23,448 bases of DNA, from NCBI GenBank assembly GCA_052140165.1, contig JBKQUM010000164.1, positions 1-23,448 of the forward strand, in the 5' to 3' direction. Positions within the stretch are counted from its first letter, which is position 1. Every line of letters begins with the position of its first letter. This DNA comes from Bog-473 sp052140165 (lineage in GTDB: Bacteria; Actinomycetota; Acidimicrobiia; Acidimicrobiales; RAAP-2). The position numbers and the translations under genes were made by a program. This document shows positions 7,779-13,787 of the stretch, piece by piece. The notes under the pieces were generated by a model. The model saw only the letters and a list, made by a program, of their open reading frames with translations, did not search any database and was not told the origin of the DNA.

Positions 7779-8006
7779 ATGACTGAGCTGTTTCTGAACG
7801 CGTTCTTCGCGGTGCGTGGCTTCCACAGCAACCTGCTCGAGCGTGCACGGACCGAGCGTGGCGCCTCCATGGTGGAGTACGCACTGCTCGTCGGCCTGAT
7901 CGCCGTCGTTGCCGTCGTCGCGGTGGCGGCGCTCGGAGGAGGCATCAAGGGTCTGTTCAGCAGCGCCAACAGCTGCGTGGGTGGCCTGAACAGCACGACC
8001 TGCTAG
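7779..8006 (+). CDS. flp: Flp pilin 1 (major Tad pilin)
   Basis: This 75-aa prepilin starts at ATG 7779 after GAGAGAGGGGAATGAGA; the longer in-frame start at 7689 would lie over untranslated leader. The basic leader ends in ERG, and the Flp cleavage motif follows: G28 / ASMVEYALLVGLIAVVAVVA, with Glu at mature +5 and Tyr at +6, then the hydrophobic core. The predicted mature pilin is 47 residues, ending SSANSCVGGLNSTTC with Cys66 and Cys75 able to form a terminal disulfide. It would be cleaved by a TadV-type peptidase and polymerised by TadA/B/C. It is nearly identical to flp2 from residue 21 on (one difference, Lys57 versus Ser). It has its own motif and terminator, so it is a separate unit. 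Confidence 0.93.
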   Translation: MTELFLNAFFAVRGFHSNLLERARTERGASMVEYALLVGLIAVVAVVAVAALGGGIKGLFSSANSCVGGLNSTTC

Positions 8007-8050
8007 CCGGGGCGGCTGTCGCCGCATCGAGCTACGCAATGCTTCCCTAA

Positions 8051-8062
8051 GGGAATATTCCC
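8051..8062. repeat. 12-bp perfect palindrome after flp1
   Basis: GGGAATATTCCC is a perfect palindrome between the flp1 stop and the flp1 terminator hairpin. It may be an operator or a part of the RNA fold. No function can be assigned. Confidence 0.4.
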
Positions 8063-8085
8063 CCTTCCCCAATGGGATGACGGTT

Positions 8086-8115
8086 GGGCTGGGTCGGCTT
8101 CGGCCGATCCAGCCC
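8086..8115 (+). terminator. Intrinsic terminator hairpin of flp1 with UUCG loop
   Basis: A 13-bp stem (5' arm GGGCTGGGTCGGC, 3' arm GCCGATCCAGCCC, one G-U pair) closes on a TTCG tetraloop of the stable C(UUCG)G type. It is followed by GCTGTCGTTT. It lies 80 bases after the flp1 stop, before the flp2 motif, so it separates the two pilin transcripts. Confidence 0.8.
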
Positions 8116-8193
8116 GCTGTCGTTTGGGGGGAACCTTCCCGGGAAGCACGGTACAGACATCGGCATGAGGCGCTGGTCGGCCGCCCTCCATTA

Positions 8194-8210
8194 GGTCAAA
8201 AAGACCTATG
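8194..8210 (+). promoter_or_regulatory. Tad motif copy D (upstream of flp2), perfect dyad
   Basis: The sequence is GGTCAAAAAGACCTATG. With the preceding TA it forms TAGGTC-AAAAA-GACCTA, a perfect inverted repeat with 6-base arms and a 5-base spacer. It lies 80 bases before the flp2 ATG. A dyad of this size is typical of a dimeric helix-turn-helix regulator. Confidence 0.65.
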
Positions 8211-8290
8211 GACCGCAGCCATCGAACGCCCGATGCTTAACGAGGGCAAGTCTTCAGAGGGGGACTCGCACGGGGCAAGAGGGGAGCATC

Positions 8291-8518
8291 ATGTTGGGAT
8301 TGTTCATGAACGCATTCGTCGCAGTGAGGACGGCACACGGCACGCTGTTCGAGCGGGCCCGTACCGAGCGCGGCGCGTCCATGGTGGAGTACGCACTGCT
8401 CGTCGGCCTGATCGCCGTCGTCGCGGTGGTGGCGGTCGCTGCGCTGGGCGGGGGTATCTCCGGCCTGTTCAGCAGCGCCAACTCCTGCGTGGGCGGCCTG
8501 AACAGCACGACCTGCTGA
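8291..8518 (+). CDS. flp: Flp pilin 2 (major Tad pilin paralogue)
   Basis: This 75-aa prepilin starts at ATG 8291 after AGAGGGGAGCATC. It has the same length, cleavage site (G28 / ASMVEYALLV) and C-terminal Cys66/Cys75 as flp1. The differences concentrate in the leader peptide (nine of the first 20 residues), while the mature part differs at one residue. The DNA is identical over about 40 bases around the cleavage site, which indicates a recent tandem duplication or gene conversion. It has its own upstream motif copy (8194-8210) and its own hairpin (8588-8616). Two pilins with the same mature body but different leaders may differ in processing, timing or dose. Confidence 0.93.
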   Translation: MLGLFMNAFVAVRTAHGTLFERARTERGASMVEYALLVGLIAVVAVVAVAALGGGISGLFSSANSCVGGLNSTTC

Positions 8519-8587
8519 GCGGCGCGGCGGGTCCACCGCCGTCGGACGACAGAGGTTGCCCCGAAAGGGCGGTCAGAACGCAACGGC

Positions 8588-8616
8588 GAGGGCTGGGTCG
8601 ATCCGATCCAGCCCTC
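8588..8616 (+). terminator. Terminator-like hairpin of flp2
   Basis: A 13-bp stem (5' arm GAGGGCTGGGTCG, 3' arm CGATCCAGCCCTC, one G-U pair) closes on a 3-base loop, 70 bases after the flp2 stop. Its inner stem shares the GGGCTGGGTCG / CGATCCAGCCC sequence with the flp1 terminator, so the hairpins were duplicated together with the genes. Confidence 0.7.
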
Positions 8617-8741
8617 CGTCGCGCCCGGGGTCCGACAGTCCCCACCAGCGGTTCTACGGGGGAACGCGCCCGGCGGCCTCGGCCTCGACCACGTCGAGCC
8701 GGGCCGGGCCGTCGGGCCTGTGGGCCGGAGCGATTTCATCG

Positions 8742-8758
8742 TCGGTTCACATAACCGA
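8742..8758. promoter_or_regulatory. Perfect dyad upstream of glutamine synthetase
   Basis: TCGGTT-CACAT-AACCGA has 6-base arms and a 5-base spacer, 127 bases before the synthetase ATG. It is a likely binding site for a dimeric regulator. It does not match the GlnR box as I know it (GTNAC-n6-GNAAC), so the regulator is unknown. Confidence 0.5.
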
Positions 8759-8884
8759 TACGGCGGCGAAATAGGGTCCGGGGAGACTGAACAGCACGGG
8801 GAGCGCCGCGCCCGAAAGGTTCCCGGCTCGGCCCGTGCCAGACACACCTTGTCCACGGAGAAGAAGGGGAGTACAGGAGAATTC

Positions 8885-9895
8885 ATGAGCTACCAGGCCG
8901 AGTACATCTGGATCGACGGGACGGAGCCCACCCCTCTGCTCCGCAGCAAGACGAGGATCGTCGAGGGCGGCAAGGAGCCCGGGATCTGGGGCTTCGACGG
9001 TTCGAGCACGAACCAGGCCGAGGGCAGCGACTCGGACTGCGTGTTGCAGCCCGTCTATACCTGCCCGGACCCCCTGCGGGCGGAGGGCGACAAGCTGGTG
9101 ATGTGCGAGGTGCTCCATCCCGACATGACGCCGCACAGCACGAACACCCGGCGGAAGTCGGCCGAGCTGGCGGAGAAGTACGCCGACCAGGAGCCGTGGT
9201 TCGGGATCGAGCAGGAGTACACCTTCTTCCAATACGGCCGACCTCTGGGTTGGCCCGAGGCGGGGTTTCCCGCCCCCCAGGGTCCGTACTACTGCGGGGT
9301 CGGGGGCGACAAGATGCCCGGCCGCGAGATCGTCGAGCGTCACACGGCGGCCTGCCTGAAGGCCGGCATCGCCATCGAGGGCACCAACGCCGAGGTGATG
9401 ATGGGGCAGTGGGAGTTCCAGATCGGCGTCCTCCCGCCGCCGCTGATCGGTGATCAGCTGTGGGTCGCCCGCTGGCTGCTCTTCCGCATCGCCGAGGACT
9501 TCGACGTCTTCGCCACGCTCGAGCCCAAGCCGGTGCTCGGGGACTGGAACGGTGCCGGGGCGCACACGAACTTCTCGACCAAGGCCATGCGGGAGGACGG
9601 CGGCTGGGATGCGATCATCGCCGGCTGCGAGGCGCTCGGGAAGCGCGTCGACGAGCACGTCGCCAACTACGGCATCGGCATCGAGAGCCGGCTGACCGGC
9701 GCGCACGAGACGGCGCACTTCACGCAGTTCAGCTACGGCACATCCGACCGCGGGGCATCCATCCGCATCCCGTGGGCCGTGGCCAAGAACAAGAAGGGGT
9801 GGCTCGAGGATCGCCGCCCCAACGCCAACATGGATCCCTATGTGGTGAGCGGCCTGATGGTCGAGACCGTGTGCGGAGCCGCCGCCGGCGACTGA
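8885..9895 (+). CDS. glnII: Glutamine synthetase type II (eukaryotic-type GSII)
   Basis: This 336-aa protein has the short length typical of GSII, compared with about 470 for GSI. It makes glutamine from glutamate, ammonia and ATP in the cytosol. The start ATG 8885 follows AGGAGAATTC; a longer in-frame ATG at 8720 lies across the dyad and is not needed. Diagnostic segments are YIWIDG (7-12), WGFDGSSTNQAEGSDSD (35-51), GIEQEYTFF with catalytic Glu109/Glu111 (107-115), GQWEFQIG (174-181), GAGAHTNFST (223-232) and EDRRPNANMDPYVV (308-321). No adenylylation loop of the GSI kind is seen. It stands alone with its own dyad upstream and terminator downstream. In actinobacteria GSII is usually a second, nitrogen-starvation enzyme; regulation here is inferred only. 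Confidence 0.95.
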   Translation: MSYQAEYIWIDGTEPTPLLRSKTRIVEGGKEPGIWGFDGSSTNQAEGSDSDCVLQPVYTCPDPLRAEGDKLVMCEVLHPDMTPHSTNTRRKSAELAEKYADQEPWFGIEQEYTFFQYGRPLGWPEAGFPAPQGPYYCGVGGDKMPGREIVERHTAACLKAGIAIEGTNAEVMMGQWEFQIGVLPPPLIGDQLWVARWLLFRIAEDFDVFATLEPKPVLGDWNGAGAHTNFSTKAMREDGGWDAIIAGCEALGKRVDEHVANYGIGIESRLTGAHETAHFTQFSYGTSDRGASIRIPWAVAKNKKGWLEDRRPNANMDPYVVSGLMVETVCGAAAGD

Positions 9896-9914
9896 GACAC
9901 GCCTGATCGGGAAT

Positions 9915-9961
9915 GCCGTCGGTCCCGGGTCGCACCACCCGGGGCCGGCGGCGTTTCTTTT
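9915..9961 (+). terminator. Strong intrinsic terminator after glnII
   Basis: A 16-bp stem with two G-U pairs (arms 9915-9930 and 9937-9952) and a 6-base loop is followed by GTTTCTTTT. It starts 20 bases after the glnII stop and lies between convergent genes, so it may also limit read-through from the minus-strand ATPase gene. Confidence 0.88.
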
Positions 9962-9982
9962 GCCGGGCGGGGCACAGTCGCC

Positions 9983-10936
9983 TCAGGCCGGGGGGACAGG
10001 CTGGTCGCTGGGGGCCCGGGCGGCCATGGCGGGCTCGCCCGGACGGGCCAGGGGCCCGAATTCGAGCGCGGCGGTGTCGCCCTCGATGAAGCGGCTGGCG
10101 TCCTCGCCGGCGTCCGCCATCTCGTCCATGCCGATGGGCCCCTCCGGGCGGCCGGCCAGGAACTGCTGAATGATGGGGTTGTCCGTGGCCAGCATGTCGG
10201 GCTTGCTGGCGAACTTGACGAGGCTCGAACGGAAGAGGACGCCCATGAACTCAGCGGTCCGCATGACGGACTGGATGTTGTGGGTGATGATGAAGAACGT
10301 CGCACCCGTCTCCTTCTGGGCGGTGACGACGAGCTCGTCGAGATAGGCCACCCGCACGGGGTCGAGACCGGAGTCCGGCTCGTCGAAGAGCACGATCTCG
10401 GGCTCGGTCACCATCGCCCGGGCCAACCCGGCCCGCTTCTTCATGCCGCCGGACACCTCACCGGGGAGCTTCTTCAGATGGTCCATCAGGCCGACCAGCT
10501 CGGCGTTGCGGTGGACGAGCTCGCGGATTGCCGCCTCGCTCTTGTGCGTGTGCTCGCGCAGCGGGAAGGCGATGTTGTCGTAGAGGTTCATGGAGCCGAA
10601 CAGCGCGCCGTCCTGAAAGAGGACGCCGAACTTCTTGCGCACCTCGTAGAGGCGCTTCTCGCGCAGGCCGACGATCTGGTCGCCGTCGACCCAGATCTCG
10701 CCTCGCTCGGGCTTCAGCAGCCCGAGGATGTTCTTGAGGAGCACCGACTTCCCGGTGCCCGACGGGCCGAGGATGGCCGTGATCCGGCCCTTGGGGACGT
10801 CGAAGGTGATGTCCTCGAGCACGGTGTGGGAACCGAACGACTTGGTGACCCCCCGCAGGGAGATGATCGGTTCGCCGGGGGCTATCCAGGGCGCCGGCGC
10901 CTCCTGCTCGTGGGTGTCCATACGGGGAGAACCCAT
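9983..10936 (-). CDS. mceG: MceG/MlaF-type ABC transporter ATPase
   Basis: This 317-aa ATPase has Walker A GPSGTGKS (57-64), Q-loop Gln108 in VLFQDGALFGSMNLYDNIAFPLRE, signature VSGGM followed by KKRAGLARA (161-174), Walker B IVLFDEP (181-187) with DSGLDP, and His219 in ITHN. DGALFGSMNVYDNV-like and SGGMKKR motifs are hallmarks of the MlaF/MceG/Mkl group that energises YrbE/Mce lipid importers. A C-terminal extension of about 60 residues (258-317) carries a short acidic stretch (GMDEMADAGEDAS), as in actinobacterial MceG. The start is ATG 10936 or in-frame ATG 10921; neither has a good ribosome site. It lies 57 bases downstream of the sigma gene on the same strand and beside the divergent yrbE-mce operon, which it most likely serves. 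Confidence 0.9.
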   Translation of the reverse strand: MGSPRMDTHEQEAPAPWIAPGEPIISLRGVTKSFGSHTVLEDITFDVPKGRITAILGPSGTGKSVLLKNILGLLKPERGEIWVDGDQIVGLREKRLYEVRKKFGVLFQDGALFGSMNLYDNIAFPLREHTHKSEAAIRELVHRNAELVGLMDHLKKLPGEVSGGMKKRAGLARAMVTEPEIVLFDEPDSGLDPVRVAYLDELVVTAQKETGATFFIITHNIQSVMRTAEFMGVLFRSSLVKFASKPDMLATDNPIIQQFLAGRPEGPIGMDEMADAGEDASRFIEGDTAALEFGPLARPGEPAMAARAPSDQPVPPA

Positions 10937-10993
10937 ACCCGGGCCCGGGCTTGCGCAACGGCCGGCGTTCTCGGCGGGCCCAGCTGGGGGAAC

Positions 10994-12478
10994 CTAGCCC
11001 CCTCCGAGCAGCGAGCCGACGGTCTTGGTCACGCCGCCCACGATCCCCTGGACCGGCGTGGTCGTCGTGGTCGTCGTCGTGGCCGCAGCGCCGCCGCCGC
11101 TCGATCCGGTGCCCGAGGACCCCGAGGACGACGTTCCCGTCGTGCTGCCTCCGCCCAGTACGCCGCCCAGGCCCAGCGTGTTCGTGACGCCGCTGACCGC
11201 GCCGCTCAGCCCGCCCGTCACGCCGCTGACCGTGCCGCTCAGCCCGCCCGTCACGCTGCTCACCGTGCCGGCCACGCCGCTGACCGCGCCGCTCAGCCCG
11301 CCCGTCACGCCGCTGACCGTGCCGCTCAGCCCGCCCGTCACGCCGCTGACCGTGTTGTTCAGCCCTCCGGCAGCCTGGTTCAAGCTCCCGGTGATGCCGC
11401 CGGTGACGCCGCCGCCCGAGGAGCCGCCCGTCAGCGCGCCGCCGTGGAGGGAGCCTGTCCCTCCGGATCCGCCCGCGTGCCCCGAGCCGCCGCCGGTCCC
11501 GGTGACGGCGGTCGACGACGAACCCGTGGATCCCCCACTGCCTGAAGACCCGCCCGACGTCGCTGTGGCGCCACTCGCCGCAGTTCCCGCACCGGCTGCC
11601 GTGGAGTTCGGGGCGCCCAGGGCGAGCGCCGGCGCAGCGAGCGCCGAGCCGGCAGAGCCCGCACCCGTCTGGTTCGGACCACCGTTCAGCGCGTGCGGCG
11701 CGATGAACGCGGCTGCGACTGCTGCGCCGGTGACCGCGACGCCGGCCATTGCGTTGCGCAGGCCGCCGGCGCCGGCGCCCTGCTGCTGCACGGTCGCGCT
11801 GCGGTGCGCCACCCGGAAGAATGCCCGGCGGAACAGCGCGCCGGTGGCGATGAGGAAGCCGGCCAGCGCCTCCTTCGATTCGGAGACGACGGCGAACTCG
11901 CGCTTGAGTGCTTGGCGGGCCCTCCACAGCAGCGTCTCGATCGTCCCGATCTCGACGCCCTCGTGGTCCGCGATCTGCTGGTAGGTCCATCCCGAGCCCT
12001 CCCGCATGGCGAGCACGTGGCGGTGGCGTGTCGAGAGGCGGTCGAGCGCGCGGTTGACCAATTCGCCGTCGACCGAAGCGAGGACGAGATCCTCGGACGT
12101 GTCCTCACCCACCACACCGACGGGATGCTGCGCAGTGAGCTCCAGGTCGTCGGTGGGCGTGCTGCGCGAGCGGCGACGCAGCATGTCGGTGCAGATGTTG
12201 CCGGCGATCACGGTCAGCCACGGGTAGAAGCGACGCTCGCCGGCGAAGCGCGGCAACGCCTTCCACGCGCGGGCGAACGCCTCCTGCGCGGCGTCCTCGG
12301 CCTCGTGGCGATCGTTGAGCCTGCGCATGCAGAAGCGAAGCAGCCGCTCGTAGTACCGCGCGTACAGGTTGCCGAACGCCGCCGAGTCCCCGGCCTGGCA
12401 ACGCTCGACGAGCGCGCGGTCGCGATCGAGATCGACGTCGTCGCAAAGGCCGCTGAGCTCTTCTTGGCGGAGCGCCAA
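10994..12478 (-). CDS. ECF-like sigma factor fused to a membrane helix and repeat-rich exported tail
   Basis: This 494-aa protein most likely starts at TTG 12478 (GGAGGGGGAGGAACAGGAACA upstream). Sigma region 2 spans about 22-105: ALVERCQAGDSAAFGNLYARYY, EAEDAAQEAFARAWKAL and FYPWLTVIAGNICTDMLRRRSR. Region 4 spans about 140-195: ALDRLSTRHRHVLAMREGSG, WTYQQIADHEGVEIGTIETL and LWRARQALKREF. A hydrophobic helix follows (243-262, AMAGVAVTGAAVAAAFIAPH). The remaining 230 residues are almost only Gly/Ser/Thr/Ala/Val. They include five to six copies of an 11-residue repeat, VSGVTGGLSGT/A (377-438), and a run of eight Thr (467-474). The likely topology is sigma domains in the cytosol and tail outside. 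Fused ECF sigma factors with membrane and outer domains are known, but I do not recognise this tail. No separate anti-sigma gene is adjacent. Confidence 0.85.
   Translation of the reverse strand: MALRQEELSGLCDDVDLDRDRALVERCQAGDSAAFGNLYARYYERLLRFCMRRLNDRHEAEDAAQEAFARAWKALPRFAGERRFYPWLTVIAGNICTDMLRRRSRSTPTDDLELTAQHPVGVVGEDTSEDLVLASVDGELVNRALDRLSTRHRHVLAMREGSGWTYQQIADHEGVEIGTIETLLWRARQALKREFAVVSESKEALAGFLIATGALFRRAFFRVAHRSATVQQQGAGAGGLRNAMAGVAVTGAAVAAAFIAPHALNGGPNQTGAGSAGSALAAPALALGAPNSTAAGAGTAASGATATSGGSSGSGGSTGSSSTAVTGTGGGSGHAGGSGGTGSLHGGALTGGSSGGGVTGGITGSLNQAAGGLNNTVSGVTGGLSGTVSGVTGGLSGAVSGVAGTVSSVTGGLSGTVSGVTGGLSGAVSGVTNTLGLGGVLGGGSTTGTSSSGSSGTGSSGGGAAATTTTTTTTPVQGIVGGVTKTVGSLLGGG
11165..11350 (-). 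repeat. 33-bp tandem coding repeats in the sigma factor tail
   Basis: Direct 33-bp repeats encode the 11-residue unit VSGVTGGLSGT or VSGVTGGLSGA. Counting along the protein, units start at residues 377, 388, 399 (shortened to 7 residues), 406, 417 and 428 (degenerate end). The reading frame is kept throughout, so copy number can vary without breaking the gene. Confidence 0.85.
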
Positions 12479-12578
12479 TGTTCCTGTTCCTCCCCCTCCG
12501 TCGCGCCTCTCAATAGGAGGTAGGTCACATTATGTCCGGACTTCACGGGATTTTGGAAGTGGTCGCGGCGAACAATTG

Positions 12579-12692
12579 ATGAATGGGGGTTGGATGGTTT
12601 TCGTCAACAAAGTTGTGATTTCCTTCAACGAACGTTGGGAAACGAGCGCCTCAACGGCAGTGGCGGCGCTGGCGAACCCGGGGTCCGGCTGA
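12579..12692 (+). CDS. Possible small leader ORF before the mce operon
   Basis: ATG 12579, or in-frame ATG 12594 preceded by GGGGGTTGG, opens a frame ending at TGA 12692. That gives 37 or 32 residues (MVFVNKVVISFNERWETSAS, then TAVAALANPGSG). A hairpin follows 17 bases after its stop. It has no recognisable domain or membrane helix. It overlaps the tandem dyads, so the region may instead be purely regulatory DNA. Low confidence. Confidence 0.25.
   Translation: MNGGWMVFVNKVVISFNERWETSASTAVAALANPGSG
12605..12637. promoter_or_regulatory. Tandem dyads, candidate operator
   Basis: CAAC-AAA-GTTG (12605-12615) and CAACG-AA-CGTTG (12626-12637) have centres about 21 bases apart, close to two helical turns. 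They are similar to each other (TCAACRAA(C)GTTG). The spacing inside each differs from the KstR consensus AACnnGTT. Confidence 0.4.
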
Positions 12693-12708
12693 CCCGGTCC
12701 GCCCGCTC

Positions 12709-12742
12709 GCGCCCTCCGTGGCACCGGTCACGGAGGGGGCGC
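12709..12742 (+). terminator. Stable hairpin in yrbE leader, possible attenuator
   Basis: The 5' arm GCGCCCTCCGTG and 3' arm CACGGAGGGGGCGC pair over 12 bp with a 2-base bulge and an 8-base loop. No T-run follows. It lies 115 bases before the yrbEA start, so it could be an attenuator, a terminator for the small ORF transcript, or an mRNA stabiliser. Confidence 0.45.
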
Positions 12743-12857
12743 ATTCCGCAAGGTTCCCCCCGGCCTGCCGTTTTTCCAGAGGAATGGAAATTGGACGGGG
12801 GAGCGGGCGCCAAGGCCCGACCACGTGCATGAGGAGGCCTCGAAAGGGGGGAATGCA

Positions 12858-13787
12858 TTGTCGGAGACGGGTGACACGACGAGCGTCGCTCCCGAACAGG
12901 CCCCCGGTGCCACCGAGCCTCTGAGCCGAGCCGAAATGGCGCGCCGCCTGGGTACTTCGAGCGGCTGCCCCGGGGCAGTGGGAGTCCTGCCCCGCCCGAG
13001 CCGGCCGCTCTCCGACGACGGGAAGATCGCCACGGCCGTGCGTGAGACGGGCAACATGTTCGCCACCGCGTTCGAGTCTCTGCGCCAGGCACCGCTCAAG
13101 GGTGTTCCCGTCGGGGAGTTCTTCGACCAGTGCTGGTTCCTGGCCCGGGTCACGACCCTGCCCCTGATCCTGCTCTCCATCCCCTTCGGCATGGTGATCG
13201 CGCTCGAGGTCGGGTCGTTGCTCCAGCAGATCGGTGCCCAGTCCCAGCTCGGTGCCGCCATGGTCCTGGCCGTCGTGCGCGAGCAGGCGCCGGTGGCGAC
13301 CGCGCTGCTCATCGCCGGTGCCGGCGGCTCGGCCATGTGCGCCGATCTCGGATCGCGCCGCATCCGGGACGAAATCAGCGCCATGGAGGTGATGGGTGTC
13401 AACCCGCTCCACCGCCTCGTGCTGCCCCGGCTCCTCGCCGCCACGCTGGTCGCCATCCTGCTCGACGCCGTCGTCAGCGTGGCCGGCATCGCCGGGGGCC
13501 TGTGGTTCGGGACCCATGCCATCCACATCACGACGAGCAGCTTCTTCGCCACCTTCGGCGAGCTGAGTCAGATCGCCGATCTGGTCATCGCCCTCGTGAA
13601 GGCGGGGATCTTCGGGTTCATCGCCGCCATGGTCGCCTGTTACAAGGGCCTCTACTGCAAGAGCGGTCCGAAGGGTGTGGGCGACGCCGTGAACCAGGCC
13701 GTGGTCGTGACCTTCATCCTCTCGTTCTTCGTGAACTTCCTGTTGACGGTCTTCTACTTCAACTTCATCCCCCAGAAGGGCCTCTGA
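12858..13787 (+). CDS. yrbEA: YrbEA-like MlaE-family permease
   Basis: This is 309 aa from TTG 12858, chosen because AAAGGGGGG lies just upstream; the in-frame ATG 12825 has no ribosome site and would add 11 residues. The first 60 residues are polar. The MlaE-family permease follows: FFDQCWFLARVTTLPLILLSIPFGMVIALEVG, an internal segment REQAPVATALLIAGAGGSAM, and the ATPase-contact motif RRIRDEISAMEVMGVNPLHRLVLPR (about residues 166-190). Helices follow to the C-terminus. It forms, with YrbEB, the membrane channel of the Mce importer, energised by the MceG ATPase encoded divergently. Its stop overlaps the next ATG by one base (TGATG). Confidence 0.92.
   Translation: MSETGDTTSVAPEQAPGATEPLSRAEMARRLGTSSGCPGAVGVLPRPSRPLSDDGKIATAVRETGNMFATAFESLRQAPLKGVPVGEFFDQCWFLARVTTLPLILLSIPFGMVIALEVGSLLQQIGAQSQLGAAMVLAVVREQAPVATALLIAGAGGSAMCADLGSRRIRDEISAMEVMGVNPLHRLVLPRLLAATLVAILLDAVVSVAGIAGGLWFGTHAIHITTSSFFATFGELSQIADLVIALVKAGIFGFIAAMVACYKGLYCKSGPKGVGDAVNQAVVVTFILSFFVNFLLTVFYFNFIPQKGL

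Larger units (their letters stand above)
8519..8884. other. Spacer between flp2 and glutamine synthetase
   Basis: This 366-base stretch holds the flp2 terminator hairpin (8588-8616) and a GC-rich stretch around 8660-8735 with several short self-complementary GGCC/GGGCC elements. It also holds the perfect dyad at 8742-8758 and the synthetase leader with AGGAGA at 8875-8880. I see no convincing gene in it. Confidence 0.6.
12479..12857. promoter_or_regulatory. Divergent control region between sigma-mceG and yrbE-mce operons
   Basis: This 379-base spacer is distinctly AT-richer between about 12530 and 12650 than its surroundings. It holds two inverted repeats 21 bases apart (CAAC-AAA-GTTG at 12605-12615, CAACG-AA-CGTTG at 12626-12637), a possible small ORF ending at 12692, a stable hairpin at 12709-12742, and the ribosome site of yrbEA (AAAGGGGGG at 12844-12851). 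Promoters for both directions must lie here; I cannot place their -10/-35 boxes with confidence. Confidence 0.65.

Noticed and set aside
11165..11350. Regular 33-bp repeats that could suggest a CRISPR-like array
   Set aside because: The repeats are contiguous without unique spacers and keep the frame of the sigma factor tail, so they are coding repeats.
11025..11984. Plus-strand Pro/Val-rich ORF of 319 codons with PLSPPVTPLTV repeats
   Set aside because: It is the antisense reading of the sigma factor's repeat tail; the sigma domains and TTG start on the minus strand explain the region.
12605..12637. KstR operator for a cholesterol-type mce operon
   Set aside because: The dyads have 3- and 4-base gaps between AAC and GTT, whereas KstR needs AACnnGTT. 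No cholesterol genes are seen nearby.
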